64,000 nucleotides of DNA from positions 1 through 64,000 of the forward strand of contig JACATO010000973.1 in assembly GCA_018389105.1 (NCBI GenBank), read 5' to 3'. The position numbers and the translations under genes are program-made. Below, piece after piece: positions 39,005-50,616 of this stretch; within the stretch, counting starts at the first letter, position 1; the number at the start of each line of letters is the position of its first letter. The notes beneath the pieces are model-generated. The model worked only from the letters and a program-made list of their open reading frames with translations. It was not told the origin of the DNA and did no database searches. The stretch comes from Nautilus pompilius. Its lineage: Eukaryota > Mollusca > Cephalopoda > Nautilida > Nautilidae.

Positions 39005-40930
39005 CCTGCTGCTGTAGGCATGCACGATTACCTGACGTTGTTGCTACTTTTGTGAAGAAAGGAATCCGTGGAGGTAACCTGGTTGATCCAGACCGATTCC
39101 ACTATCATTAGAAGAAATGACTCCCCACCCGAAAGAAGACAACTGGAAGAGTGGCAGTGCCGGGATCCCGTTCTCCGGGTTCCGACCAAAGCTTTCCAGC
39201 AGTTTCCATTACCCGATTAAACAGCTGGCGGCTCCTGTTGGTTTACGGGGAAAACGAGAATGCGCGAGTGGTGGGAAACCTTTCTACGACGTCACTTCCG
39301 ATGACGGTGGCGATGGCGTCACCCTCTTTCCGGAAACCGGAAACGAACGTTCATCCAATTAACTGTCTGCCTCTGTCCGAGCGCTCGGGTTTTCCCCTCC
39401 CACATTTAGAAATAAAGATTTCCCGTTAAGGGGTACGGATGGTCAGTCTGCTCTTTTCGTATTGCTTCTCGTAATTTGTGAATAGTGGCTTTGCTAACAA
39501 ACGCCCCATGGAACCGCTGGCACCTTAACGTTACCCTCAGTTATCGTTCCTTCTAGATTCCCGAAGCAAGATCGCCGTGGGTTTCTTGACATATCGTTTA
39601 GCAAATATCGACGACCATATACCGAACGTTTTCACAGCTTAATGTCACTCGTAAGTTAAAACCTCTTTTTTTTATTATTAAAAAAATATATATATATTTC
39701 TAAATCCGGGATTAATTCCTCTCCCACCTATTAAAGAATGGCGACTGCAACATGTCTGGGACTAATATAGAAGCTAGGAATAGGAGTGTAGGCAGAAGAA
39801 TCGGTCGTGAACAACCGGGCAAAGCCTAAGAGATCGCTGACAAGGGAGTGAAAGATAACATCGACTTTCTCCACCTCTCTGTTCGCCATTAGCTACGCTA
39901 TCTTTTCGGCGAAAATGAAAGTAATCGGGGTGATCTTTAATAACATTATACTTGATATTAAAAAAAAGTAATGACAGTTGGATTACAGGGCATATTTTAA
40001 TTTTAATATCCGAGATGAGGCTTTTTATCTCAAAGGGACATTGTTTTTCCTATCTTTCTTTGCCATATTATTTCCAACGAATTTAACGGTGTGTTAATTA
40101 TTCAGTTCCATAAGTTTAAAACTGCCCTGTAGCATGCATTAGCTATTTACTTTAACGATTTTCACAAAAAAATTAAGAGATAAGTCTTTAATGTTTCAGT
40201 TATTGTATATACTAATTAGATTAACTCTGGATTTTGTCTAAAGGCTGGATTTATCTAAAGCCCATTTTATCAATAAATGCAACAAACGCCATTTGCTACT
40301 TTATCACGAGATTTTGTTCGAAGATATATAGATATTTGCCTATTTTATACAGTTTCACCCAGTGGGGAATCACAGATTTCATTAGGCGGCAGTTCCGCAG
40401 AGGTGTTGGAAGAATGAACTTATCTAAAATGTTGTCTGGGTGTTTGTTGTTCGTATGACATGGAGGAAATTCGTGTAGACACCTAAGCAACTGGAACCTT
40501 AACGATAACTGGCCTGGCCTACGGCGCATGCGTTCCGAGTTTCTCGCCGAGCGAAAAAAAAAAAAGGTCGGCGATGTGTCACTACGCGACTGGCGGATCG
40601 CAGTAAACAAATAGTGCGGTTGTCGCTCTAGCATCCAGCGAGTCCTGTCCACGCCACTCTCCGGGGCTCGCGGAGTTGTATTATTTTGTGGATATATGCG
40701 AAAATTTAGTAGAGAATGAGAACGAGAGCAATACATCTATGACTGGAGAGATTTTCTTCCGAAAAACATTATTTCTAAATTTACCCGAACAAGAGGGTGA
40801 TTTAATAAATATTTTTTTTTTATTTTTTAGCTGAGAGAAGTCAGAAACAAAGTACAGAGTAAGAGATCATTAACTCAGTTCAGAAACCTAGAATTTTGCA
40901 CCAGTTTAAAGGTCTTGGTTCTAACTGATT
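39005..40930. other. Intergenic DNA, no gene seen
   Basis: Unique sequence. Frames of 81-92 codons at 39117-39429 (+) and 146 codons at 40296-40736 (-) lack recognisable domains. No RNA gene. Confidence 0.5.
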
Positions 40931-40962
40931 ATGATTTTTTTTTTCTTTCTTTTAATGTACAG

Positions 40963-41213
40963 TATCCGTGCCGGTATTTAGCCTCCGAAGGAATCCGAGG
41001 TTTGTTGATACCGGTGTAGTGAATACAGTTCTACTGTCTTACACGTGGAATCAATCGACCAGGAATTCGCGGAGTGATAACAACAAAAATATGGGAACTT
41101 GTCACTCCCGTCCTATCAAAAGTATATTTCACAGGTCTTTAAAAGTTAAGAAAACTTTTGAAGTTAGTCGGGAAAACGGAAAAGAATTTCAGACTTTTGA
41201 GTCGTACTTGTAG
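40963..41213 (+). other. Candidate exon with MGxxxSR acylation-like start
   Basis: A strong polypyrimidine stretch ending in acag (about 40935-40962) looks like a splice acceptor. The frame stays open from there to a stop at 41211-41213 (83 codons). Inside it, ATG at 41091 in a good context (aaaaatATGGG) begins MGTCHSRPIKSIFHRSLKVK. Gly2, Ser6 and Arg7 fit the N-myristoylation consensus, Cys4 would be a palmitoylation site, and a basic stretch follows. Dual-acylated membrane proteins start this way. The next 600 bp continue to look coding. I recognise no family, so this could be a first exon, the wreck of a gene, or chance. Confidence 0.28.
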
Positions 41214-41810
41214 ATTGACTTGAATAAGCCTCATCTGATGAATCCGGATGCTCACAAGGATATTGCCAATCGATACCGTGAAAGGGGCAGGGGAACTTGA
41301 GGCTATGGCTCGGGTCCAGAGAGCTGCCAGCGAGAGCGCAGAGTGGCCGGGTCCGAGAACTCAGAACTATTAGATCGTGAAGATGTGTTTGATTGGACCT
41401 TAAACAACCATGTCGATATTATTAACAGAATAAACGCAGAACCAAGACAGTGCACATTAAAGGGGCTTTACGAAAAGGTAACGCTAAGAGGCAAAGTTCA
41501 TTAGCTAGGAGAGCAGGCATGCTGATGAGAAATGTATACAATCAGACCAAACGTAGAGAGGAAAAGCTGAGGAAGACATTATCTTTAATGTCCGTCGTCA
41601 GGGTTTGTGACAAGGAATCTTTTTAAAGTTAGCACTAACACTGCCTCTAACTTAAGCTCGGACATCGCCGCAGGGGTTAATAACGATTTGCCTTCGATAA
41701 CTAAAAACTTTAGGGTTTCTAACCGCGTCGTTAATTCTGGCCGCTTAATCCGAAACCTCGTTTTTATTTCTAACCCAAAAAAAAAACCGAGAGATTTTAC
41801 CGCTTGGTGA
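41214..41810 (+). pseudogene. Unclassified coding-like stretch, broken
   Basis: Plus-strand DNA following the MGTC frame has protein-like composition in pieces. Examples are NKPHLMNPDAHKDIANRY (about 41223-41276), NNHVDIINRINAEPRQC (about 41406-41456), and an open piece at 41607-41810 containing SDIAAGVNNDLPSITKNF. Several interruptions separate the pieces and no piece matches a family I know. It may be a decayed gene or a decayed mobile element. The unbiased residue use and the contrast with the AT-rich flanks are the only evidence. Confidence 0.25.
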
Positions 41811-41859
41811 CAATCGCGTGAAAAGGGTTAACATCGGGTAGACAACCCTGGTGAGAAAG

Positions 41860-42110
41860 CGTGTCGCCAAGTTACCCGGTAAAGAGCGTGGTTTTCAGCC
41901 TCGTCCACGAGAAGCCTTGCAACTTCCGACGACTTCAGCGGTGGGGGGGTGGGGGAAATCCCTACCAGGAGCTTCTTTACACGTGGGAAGAAACCGGACT
42001 ACCCGGGAAAAAAAAGAAGCCCCGCACGGGCCGGCCGGTAAACTCGAGCCCTCAGCCTTAAAAGGGGGCCAGCAGTCTACCACTGGGCCCCGTCCGGCCG
42101 CGCGCCCGGT
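41860..42110 (-). mobile_element. tRNA-related SINE-like element
   Basis: Minus strand: gggcccagtggtagactgct (A-box region, about 42095-42072) and gagggctcgagtttacc (B-box region, about 42052-42036), followed by a GC-rich tail. The motif pair closely matches the element near 54.1 kb, so the two probably belong to one family. The extent of the 3' part is a guess. Confidence 0.45.
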
Positions 42111-43393
42111 TCGGACTTCGGTTGAGAAAAATGCGAAACTATGCGCCGGCTAAAAGGGAATCAAAGGCCGTAAAATAGAAGATGAAGAGTCTGATTAACC
42201 CTTTCGTGATTTCCTTTTTCCTACTAAGATTTTAGATGCGCAACGGAACGGAACGAGAAAAAAAAACCCGTCGACGATGCTGGGGTCCGGGCTTACATCA
42301 AGCGGATAGCTTTGCAGACAGTTGGACCGCACGCTAGATATTTCCGCGCCTTCCTTTCCCCTTTCACTGCAGGTGTCCGCCATCGATACAGCGGAACTGC
42401 TTTACGTCGGTTTCAGATTTTCCGGTCCAGCGGAGACACATTCAAGCTGCTGCTTCAGTCGTTCGTCGAGCATCTCCTTCACCGCCGCCCCGCCCCCCCT
42501 AGTACCTCATCCTCGCCTTTCGAAAGGCTCTCCCTCTTCTCCTCCTCGAGTCGGCCGTTTTTCGGCCTTCGGCCGCCGATCTGGCACAATCTCAAGATGC
42601 CACATCGGTTACTCGCATCTTCGGAGCTTCGCTGTCGGTGGGTGTCGTGAGATAGGCGGGGGGGGTTCGAATCAGCGGAATCGAGAAACGGGATTGCCGC
42701 CACAAACCCGATGAAGATTACCAAGGTTGGAGGTGGGCAGGATTAGGGGACAGCGAGCAAACAACCAGTAGCGATAACTGGCAGTTTTTTCCCCTTCTTC
42801 TGAGAGGACGGAGAAAATAAATAGCGCAACCGTAATGGAGACTCTTCTCCTCTCCAAATTTACCGCTCGTTTCGGTTGTCAGTCGACCACGAGGCATTTT
42901 GTGCCGATCCGTGAGACAACGGGAAGCGATGCTGATGAAGTCACGTGTGGGGGAGAAAGCCGACGTCGCACTAAATGTGAAACGGAGGCAAAGTGGAGAA
43001 GGCGAAGTTTCGTTTATCGTCCGCGAGGCGAAACGTTTGCTTCCCGATAATTCTGTTGGGAATACCCCGCAGACGTTGTCCATGGAAACACTAGCTTTCT
43101 TGTTTCTATTGCTGTAATTACATTTAGCAATTTCAAACAGATTTATTTTCATTAAAAATTTACGAGAACTCGAGAAAAGTGAAATCGGATAGAATTTCGG
43201 TGTTAATACCACCACCACCCCCCAGCTAATACACGGTTTTCTTTCTTATTTTTTGTTCTTTTTTTTTCAGATAGAAGAATAAATAAGAAGATTGATTGAG
43301 CCGAGATGAGGAAAACATGAGTTTCTGCCGAAATGCATAGTTAAACGAAATGGTAAGAGACAGCTGATGTCGTCACCAGCTGAAATTACTTTA
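42111..43393. other. CpG-rich intergenic DNA
   Basis: Several overlapping frames of 60-166 codons on both strands (longest 42718-43218 on minus), none with a recognisable domain. High CpG and pyrimidine-rich patches at 42470-42560. It could include an unannotated promoter. Nothing is supported. Confidence 0.4.
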
Positions 43394-43483
43394 GAGAGAG
43401 AGAAGAGAGAGAGGAGAGAGAGAAAGAGAGAGAGAGAGAGATGGAGAGAGAAGAGAGAAAGAGAGAGAGAGAGAGAGAAGATG

Positions 43484-43550
<67 letters not shown>

Positions 43551-43568
43551 GAGAGAGGAGAGAGAGAG
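43394..43568. repeat. (GA)n microsatellite
   Basis: About 175 bp of gaga with aga, gga, tgg and cga interruptions; homopurine on the plus strand. There is a single related word, ctgatgtcgtca, just upstream (about 43362) but no perfect CRE. Confidence 0.93.
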
Positions 43569-43842
43569 TTTTGAATTAAGTAATTGCTAGAATCTTCACG
43601 GCTAACTTCCCGGTGGCTTTTACGGGATTGCGCTGCAGACATTAGGTCGTGTGGATAATAGAGGAATCCGAACATTCATTCGACGGTGGAAAGTTCCGCG
43701 ACTACTGGGAGACGTCCAATGAAAACGTTTTTTTTTTGTTTTATTCGCATAATGTGGAAGATTTTAGACAACAACAACAAAGGATAAAAGTGATGTAACT
43801 TATATAACAAGAATAAACCAAATACTTTGCTCATTCAAACGA

Positions 43843-44520
43843 AGATGCGAGGTATACATGGAGAAAAGTGGGAGTGCAATATAGGGGATGATTTGGGGTT
43901 TGTGTATAAGTGATGCGAGGTATACATGGAGAAAGTTGGACTCTAATACAAGGGCTGTTTTGGTTTGTGTATAAGTGATGCGAGGTATACATGGAGAAAA
44001 GTGGGACTCTAATAAAAGGGCTGATTTGGGTTTGTGTATAAGTGATGCAAGGTATATATGGAGAAAAGTGGGACTCTAATAAAAGGGCTGATTTGGGTTT
44101 GTGTATAAGTGATGCAAGGTATATATGGAGAAAAGTGGGACTCTAATAAAAGGGCTGATTTGGGTTAGTGTATAAGTGATGCGAGGTATACATGGAGAAA
44201 AGTGGGACTCTAATAAAAGGGCTGATTTGGGTTTGTGTATAAGTGATGCGAGGTATATATGGAGAAAAGTGGGAGTCGAATATAAGGGATGATTTGGGTT
44301 TGTGTATAAGTGATGCGAGGTATATATGAAGAAAAGTGGGACTCTAATAAAAGGTCTGATTTGGGTTTGTGTATAAGTGATGCGAGGTATACATGGAGAA
44401 AAAGTGACAGTCCAATAAAAGGGATGATTTGAGATTATGTATAAGTAATTCGAAATATGCAAGGAGAAAAGGTGAGATTCTAATAAAAGTGATTTTTGGT
44501 TTGTGTATAAGCGATGTTTC
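43843..44520 (+). repeat. 67-bp minisatellite, about 10 copies
   Basis: Head-to-tail units starting gatgcgaggtatacatggag and ending gggtttgtgtataagt. Spacing of the gatgc starts is 68, 65, then 67 bp repeatedly (43844, 43912, 43977, 44044, 44111, 44178, 44245, 44312, 44379). Inner copies are nearly identical and the last two units are diverged. 67 is not divisible by three, and the 153-codon minus frame across it is an artefact. Confidence 0.93.
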
Positions 44521-45259
44521 TGTACGCCCTCTAGCACCTGAGAGCGTGACCCAGAAATGAAATTGAAAGTTAAAAAAAAAGAAGAAAAAAGTGAGAATTG
44601 GCAGAACTCAGTAGTGTGACATATACCATAAGAAAAGAGTTGGGTTAGGGGAAATTGAGAGTTTTGGTTTGCAAATAAGTCATGTGACAGAAAAAAAAAA
44701 TAGAGGATACAAGAAATGTGAATTTCTGAGGGGTGCGGTTTATACAGTAAGGAAAAGCGAGAATTCGAAAGGCGTAATGTGGTTTATGCACCACGTGGCA
44801 GTTAACAATTTGGCTTTGAAAAAAAATGTGATAAGATCCTTACAATGAGAAATAAACAAAATCAATTGTTGTTTTTTTTTTGGTATACAACTAAAGCAGC
44901 TTATACGATGAACAGTCTGGTCAAAATCAATAATTTCCGCTGACATGTAGGTAATACGAAATTATACAGTGAGAAAGAATGGTTATAAAAATCTGGGATT
45001 TAGAAAAAGAAAAATAGTATTTCCTACAACAGGTTTTAATGAAAGTCACATCCACTTTGCTTTTTACATCGATGTTGTTGGCTATTCCCTGTTGGAGGTG
45101 AGTAACCCATAAATACGTATTTCTTCACTTTAAATAAAAAAAAAACATTGCGCCGAAATTCGTATAGAAGAACCGCTGAACGACGCGAAAACTGGCAGCA
45201 AGCAAAAGATTCCATCTGAATTGCATCAGGGCACATGGAACTTCAGATAAGGTGCTTAC
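44521..45259. other. Intergenic DNA, no gene seen
   Basis: AT-rich unique sequence with several A runs. No supported feature apart from the candidate exon that follows. Confidence 0.55.
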
Positions 45260-45568
45260 AGCTTGAATGATCTAGTTGCTGGAAGTCGGTCGATGTTCGC
45301 TAGATACGTGGTCTCTTTCGTGTCCATTTCTATGGAACAATTCTCGGAGCCATCAGCGGTGGAGTTGAACCTCGTTCTTTCCGATTGTAATAAAATCAAG
45401 ACGAGAGAAATACTCAAACGGTCTGCGCAGTTTCCAGAATGCCAGTGCCTCATGTTCTGTATAGGTCCTTCAGTAGATGTTTTCTTATTAGCAGGCAATT
45501 TGAGAAAAGTCATCTCGGTCTTCAGCAATCGCAGCATTCTTAAATGCTGGTGATTTAGATAGCAGAAT
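45260..45568 (-). other. Candidate internal exon, minus strand
   Basis: A 309-bp stretch read on the minus strand is open in one frame for its whole length. It is preceded by a good acceptor (cctttcatttgcag, about 45584-45569) and followed by a good donor (gtaagc, 45259-45254). 309 is divisible by three, so skipping or including it would keep the reading frame. The translation includes KTEMTFLKLPANKKTSTEGP and later ENCSIEMDTKETTYLANI, of mixed, protein-like composition, in contrast to AT-rich flanks. No domain is recognised. The opposite strand is also open over nearly the same span, so the strand is uncertain. Confidence 0.28.
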
Positions 45569-48500
45569 CTGCAAATGAAAGGTCACAAGTCACACCAAAT
45601 AATCATTATGCTCCCTAATATTTTTAATGTAGCTAGACAAACAGTATACAGCTTTTATTTTCTTTTTTATGACTCACCAAAAAAAAAGCATCTTTACTTT
45701 GGATTTACGTGGCATTTACTTTCTTTAATGTTTAATGCCACGTAATTCATACAATATGAAAGATACACGATTGCTGACTGTAGGCTCAAAGGCGGACTGC
45801 TGAAGTTAAGGGTAGAAATTCAAAATCCCAGTCGGGATCATTTTGGTTTTAAGTAACTCCCTTTGAATATTCCTCTAAAGCTAAAAAAATCAATGATAGC
45901 TTTCGATTACAAGGCTGGGTAAAAAACAGACAGTTATGACGTGTAGACAGCGAGTTTGTAGAATTTGATCGATTACTACTCGAAACACTTTGCCTAAAGA
46001 TATTTGTCTATTTCATGGGGAAAATGTAGAGAATAAGGATCTTGTCTTCTTTATGTCTTCGCCACTTGATATTCGCTTTCCACAGTGATGAAACAGACTG
46101 ACAGATCGACGATTGAATGAACAACATGTGAACGTCTGAAAATCTATTTAATATCGGTCTACGAGTTCTAAGGAATTTAAATCTGAAACAAGTGCAGAGA
46201 ACTCGGAGGATATAAAAGGAAGTAGAGGGAGTGCAAGTAGTCAGCTCCCATGTGATGTCTATCTCACGCGACAGCTTTTCTGTTTTGCTCATCTGGACCA
46301 GGCGAACGAACCATTTTCCAACCGGACTATCGCTAATGGCAGACGGATTCTGAGAAGCATCGATCGGTTGTACCGTTCCTCACAAAATTAATGGCCAGGT
46401 GTTTGAACGCTAGAAAATATTAACCATCCAGCCGGGGATACGTGTTTTAGTAGAAACAGTATACTCGAAGTTCCTCGTTTTCCCACGCTTTCGGTAATCG
46501 ACAAGGCTGTATTTGAAAACTTGGGATATAAAGGTTTAGAATATATATTAAATGTTTTTTTTTTCGGTTTCAAGTAGTTTAAACATTCTGGAGAATTTGA
46601 TTTTTTTTTTTTTTTTTTAAATTTTACTTCGGATTTCTAAAAAAAGTTACTCCGGAAATCTGATAGTTGTTCTCAACATAGTTAATAGTCCCCGTCCACG
46701 TCCACCAACCTCCCCTGTACGCGGACCGCCATCAATCTCACAGCCTCATCGTCAGTGCTGACTCGCCGTGGCCCTGCAAGACCTTCGTATACCCCGCGAG
46801 TTTGATTGACGGAAGCCAATGGCGACCTTGCGTAACAACGGGGCGCCACAGCCCTGAAATTTACAGCCACGTGATTGTTTTTTTTTTTTTTAAACCCTAT
46901 TTAATTCCTCTGAACGCGGGGAAGTCGACGGAGCTTCCGGCGCGATGTATTTACAAACCAAGCGTTGGGCGCGGACAGGTATTTAACACGAGGAGGCTAA
47001 AACAGATCTTGGATCCACTAACAGACGTCCAAGTCCCACCGATTATGTATATCCATCCTTCAGAACACCCTTTTGCCTTTTGATGAACAGGTTGCTGACC
47101 GATATCCCGCCCCCACATAAGATATAAAGGGCTGATTGATTTTATGTCGGAGATTCTCATTGTCACCTCATTAACCCATTGACGTGTGTGAGACGGCCAA
47201 TCGCGCTATCCATCCGTTATTCAGTTAACTCCCATTCAGACGCGTTTAGATTTTGGACTGGCCCCTTTTTTGATAATTGGGGAAAAAAATTTTTTTTTTG
47301 CTTGCCAGCTTAGATTACCAAAATATCCAACAGCAAAAGGTAAACCGATCAGGCCGGCTGGCTAACCAGAACACCGCACTGGTCATCTAGTGCAAGCGGC
47401 TAACCTTGCACCGACAGTTCTTCATCGAATTCCTCCTCACTGGGCGGCCTGGCATCGCTGTGATCCACGTGACCGCGCGGCTGAATTTACAACTCCCAAT
47501 CCGAATAAAGAGTGAACGAACGATCAATAAGTAAACTGGTTACCAGAGAGCTGATTATCTGTATTTTCGGGTTGATCGACGTTAGACAACTATATATATA
47601 TATATTTGCTTTATTTTAAATGCTTTCGAGTAAAGAGACGGCTCAAGTCTTTAGGACGTAATTATTTATGCATTTATTCAGAATTTACTTTCGGGACGAA
47701 ATTCTGAGAACTGAAAGATAAGCGATTCCGCGCGACTGAGCAGATTCGATTGTTCACGAACACCAGTCTCTATCACGAAAAAGAACAGCATACATTTGCG
47801 CTTTAAAAGAAGCTCGGAATAAGAGTGTACAGCGCATACCAGGATATACATAATCTTGTATGCATGAGAATGGCTTGCACGGCATCCTACTCTTCTATAT
47901 AGTCCTCTTTAAATGTTAGATTTCTCTCCAGCGATGGGGGAATTTTCCGATTGTCTTCGACGTAAAACTTCCCCTTCGGCGCCACGATGGAACCGACACG
48001 GAATTCATCCGTCTTTTATATTTGTGCTTACTCTTGCCTGACCTTCCACCGAGCCATCCCAGTTCTTGATCCTCCTCTGTGCCGCCCATTCGGTGGCCAT
48101 GGGTTATTTCCAATGCTGTATGGCTTTTCGACGATACGAAACCCTCTATTCGCTCCTTTCAGCAACAAAATGTACAATCCCAGAAACTGCAAAGTTTATT
48201 TAATGCCTTTTTAAAAGTATCCCAGGTGGGCTGGGAATAGAGATGCTGTCACTCAGCCTACGGTATTACCTCCCCCTTCCTGTCCTCCCACCTGACGGCA
48301 GTTCGACCTTTTGTTGGTTTAATGTTGACTTTAAAAAAAATAAACAACACAAAAACAAAGAATCTCAGCAATTTTTTTTTTTTTAGAAATCTAATTTCAA
48401 AGTTTAACCCTCCGCCTACCATCTGGTGTAGGTCTTCATCCCACCGGCGTTTCAGAAGGTTTATCACTCAGCCCAGACGGAGCCACAACGGCTTTGCCAC

Positions 48501-49780
48501 GCCTAGCGCCTTCCTCGATATAAATCCTCGTGACGGGAAGCCGGTATATCGCCCCAAAACTCTACGCCTTTCGGAATTAGGGGTATCTTAGAACCTCCCG
48601 CTTCTAGGCTGGTAGTAGGGGTCAGATAGAAGCCGACGTATGCGTAGAGAGTTCGGGCAAAAAACTTCGCCGGATTTCAACTGGTTGTTTGGCATTAGAA
48701 ACGAAACATTACAAAGAAACTCTCAACAAAAGGATAAACTAAATTGATAAAGGTTTGGATTGTTAAGGTATCTTAAAAATATTAGTAAATGGAAAGAAGG
48801 TGTTATAGATTCGCTGAATGGTGATCAAATATGCGCGGGAATCGATCGCTATCATCATCAAACTGGTCAAGGTCTCGAGATCACCGGAAGAGAGAACCTC
48901 CATGTCCTGAAGTAAGGTTCACTTTTCGAATTTAAACGGAATAAAGTTTGGGTGTGTTGGAAGTTCTAGCAGGGACCTGTGCTGTGGTCAATTCATTCCT
49001 AAAGGGATGGAATTATCGTGTTTGTTTTGTTTGTTTTTTTTTGTTGCAATAATTAGTCACTAGGGGGCGGACCTTAAGGTTACAGCGGGATCTCCGAGAC
49101 CGGCTCGTGAGGACGAACGACGGAGGCGACACGAAGTAAAGAATCTTTCCGTATTTTTTTTTTTTTTTTGGTTTAGAAGCAGAAAAATAACCGCTACCCC
49201 CCAGCCCCGCCCAGCCCCTTTTTTTTGTTTGTTTTTACGCTACAAAAAATATTTGGGAGTTGATTTATCTCGTGTTGGCCTCTCGCAATCGCGAGTTCTT
49301 TACGATTTGAACTCGAGACTAGGGGGACGCCCCCAACAGAGCGGAGAGCGCGAGTGTTTGTTTCGGGCCATTCATCCGAGTCTCCTTAAGGCTTGCGGAC
49401 CGGCCCCGGCCTGGTGGTCTGTACGTGCCGAGTGCCACAGACAAGCCGCGTGGATTCAAGATGCTGCAAATGATTCTCATTCGTTTACTAAAATCCAGAA
49501 ACGTAGTAATAGAATCCTATACATACATATGTATAAAGGTGACCAGGGAAAACACTCTAAGTAAATATAAACGTTAATACGGCAATGGTTTCCGAAATAA
49601 TCTTAAAGCTCCTACGTCCCTAATGTGTTATCTATCCCATACATAATCTCGCAAAGCACCACAAGAATCTTATTATAGTATCTAACGAATAATTCTTGTT
49701 CTTAACATATTTGCAATACTCTATGGTCACGTGTATGATTTGCGACTGTTATCTATTTATTGATGTTTATAAATCATCAC
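45569..49780. other. Intergenic DNA, possible SINE scraps
   Basis: Mostly unique AT-rich DNA with T runs near 46600 and 46880 and (TA)n near 47590. At 47352-47420 the words ggccggctggctaac and agtgcaagcggctaac resemble the 5' words of the SINE-like copies, but I see no B box at the right place. Frames of 60-111 codons elsewhere have no recognisable domain. Confidence 0.45.
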
Positions 49781-49802
49781 TATCTCTATCTGTAGGGCCG
49801 TC

Positions 49803-49859
<57 letters not shown>

Positions 49860-50336
49860 GATATATACATATATACTGACGTCATCTCTATCTGTAGGGC
49901 CGTCATTTCTCTCCCTCTACTACTGCGTCATCTCTATCTCTATCTCTCTCTATATATATATACTGATGTCATCTCTATCTCTATCTCTATCTCTATATAT
50001 ATATATGACGTCAGCTCTATCTGTAGGGCCGTCATTTCTCTCTCTATATATATATATATATATATACACATATATACTGACGTCATCTCTATCTCTCTCT
50101 ATATATATACGGACGTCATCTCTATCTGTAGGGCCGTCATTTCTCTCCCTCTACTGACGTCATCTCTATCTTTATCTCTCTCTATATATATATACCGACG
50201 TCATCTCTATCTGTAGGGCCGTCATTTCTCTCCCTCTACTGACGTCATCTCTATCTCTATCTCTCTCTATATATATACTGACGTCATCTCTAGCTGTAGG
50301 GCCGCCATTTTTCTCTCTCGCTCTCTAGATATATAT

Positions 50337-50379
<43 letters not shown>

Positions 50380-50616
50380 TATACTGACGTCATCTCTATC
50401 TGTAGGGCCGTCATTTCTCTCCTCTCTCTCGCTCATATATATAATATATACACATATATACTGACGTCATCTCTATCTCTCTCTATATATATACTGACGT
50501 CATCTCTACTATCTGTAGGGCCGGGCCTATACCGACGTCATCTGTAGGGCCCCGCTCTCGCGCCATCTCTCTCCCTCTATCTCTCTCTCTCGCCTCTCTC
50601 TCTCTCTCTCTCTCTC
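49781..50616 (-). repeat. CRE-bearing minisatellite array D (inverted)
   Basis: The same theme as array A but in the opposite orientation: actgacgtcatctctatct between (TA)n and (CT)n tracts. It carries nine perfect TGACGTCA sites (49877, 50006, 50078, 50155, 50240, 50279, 50385, 50462, 50495) plus GGACGTCA and CGACGTCA variants. A second module, ctatctgtagggccgtcatt, is interleaved about ten times and is not found in arrays A-C or E. It ends in a (CT)n tract. The repeated module in register shows that the whole block, not just the microsatellite, was amplified. Confidence 0.92.

Noticed and set aside
49305-49370. Another SINE on the minus strand (B-box word gagttcaaatc)
   Set aside because: No A box at a sensible distance, and a GC hairpin occupies the position where the anticodon arm would be.
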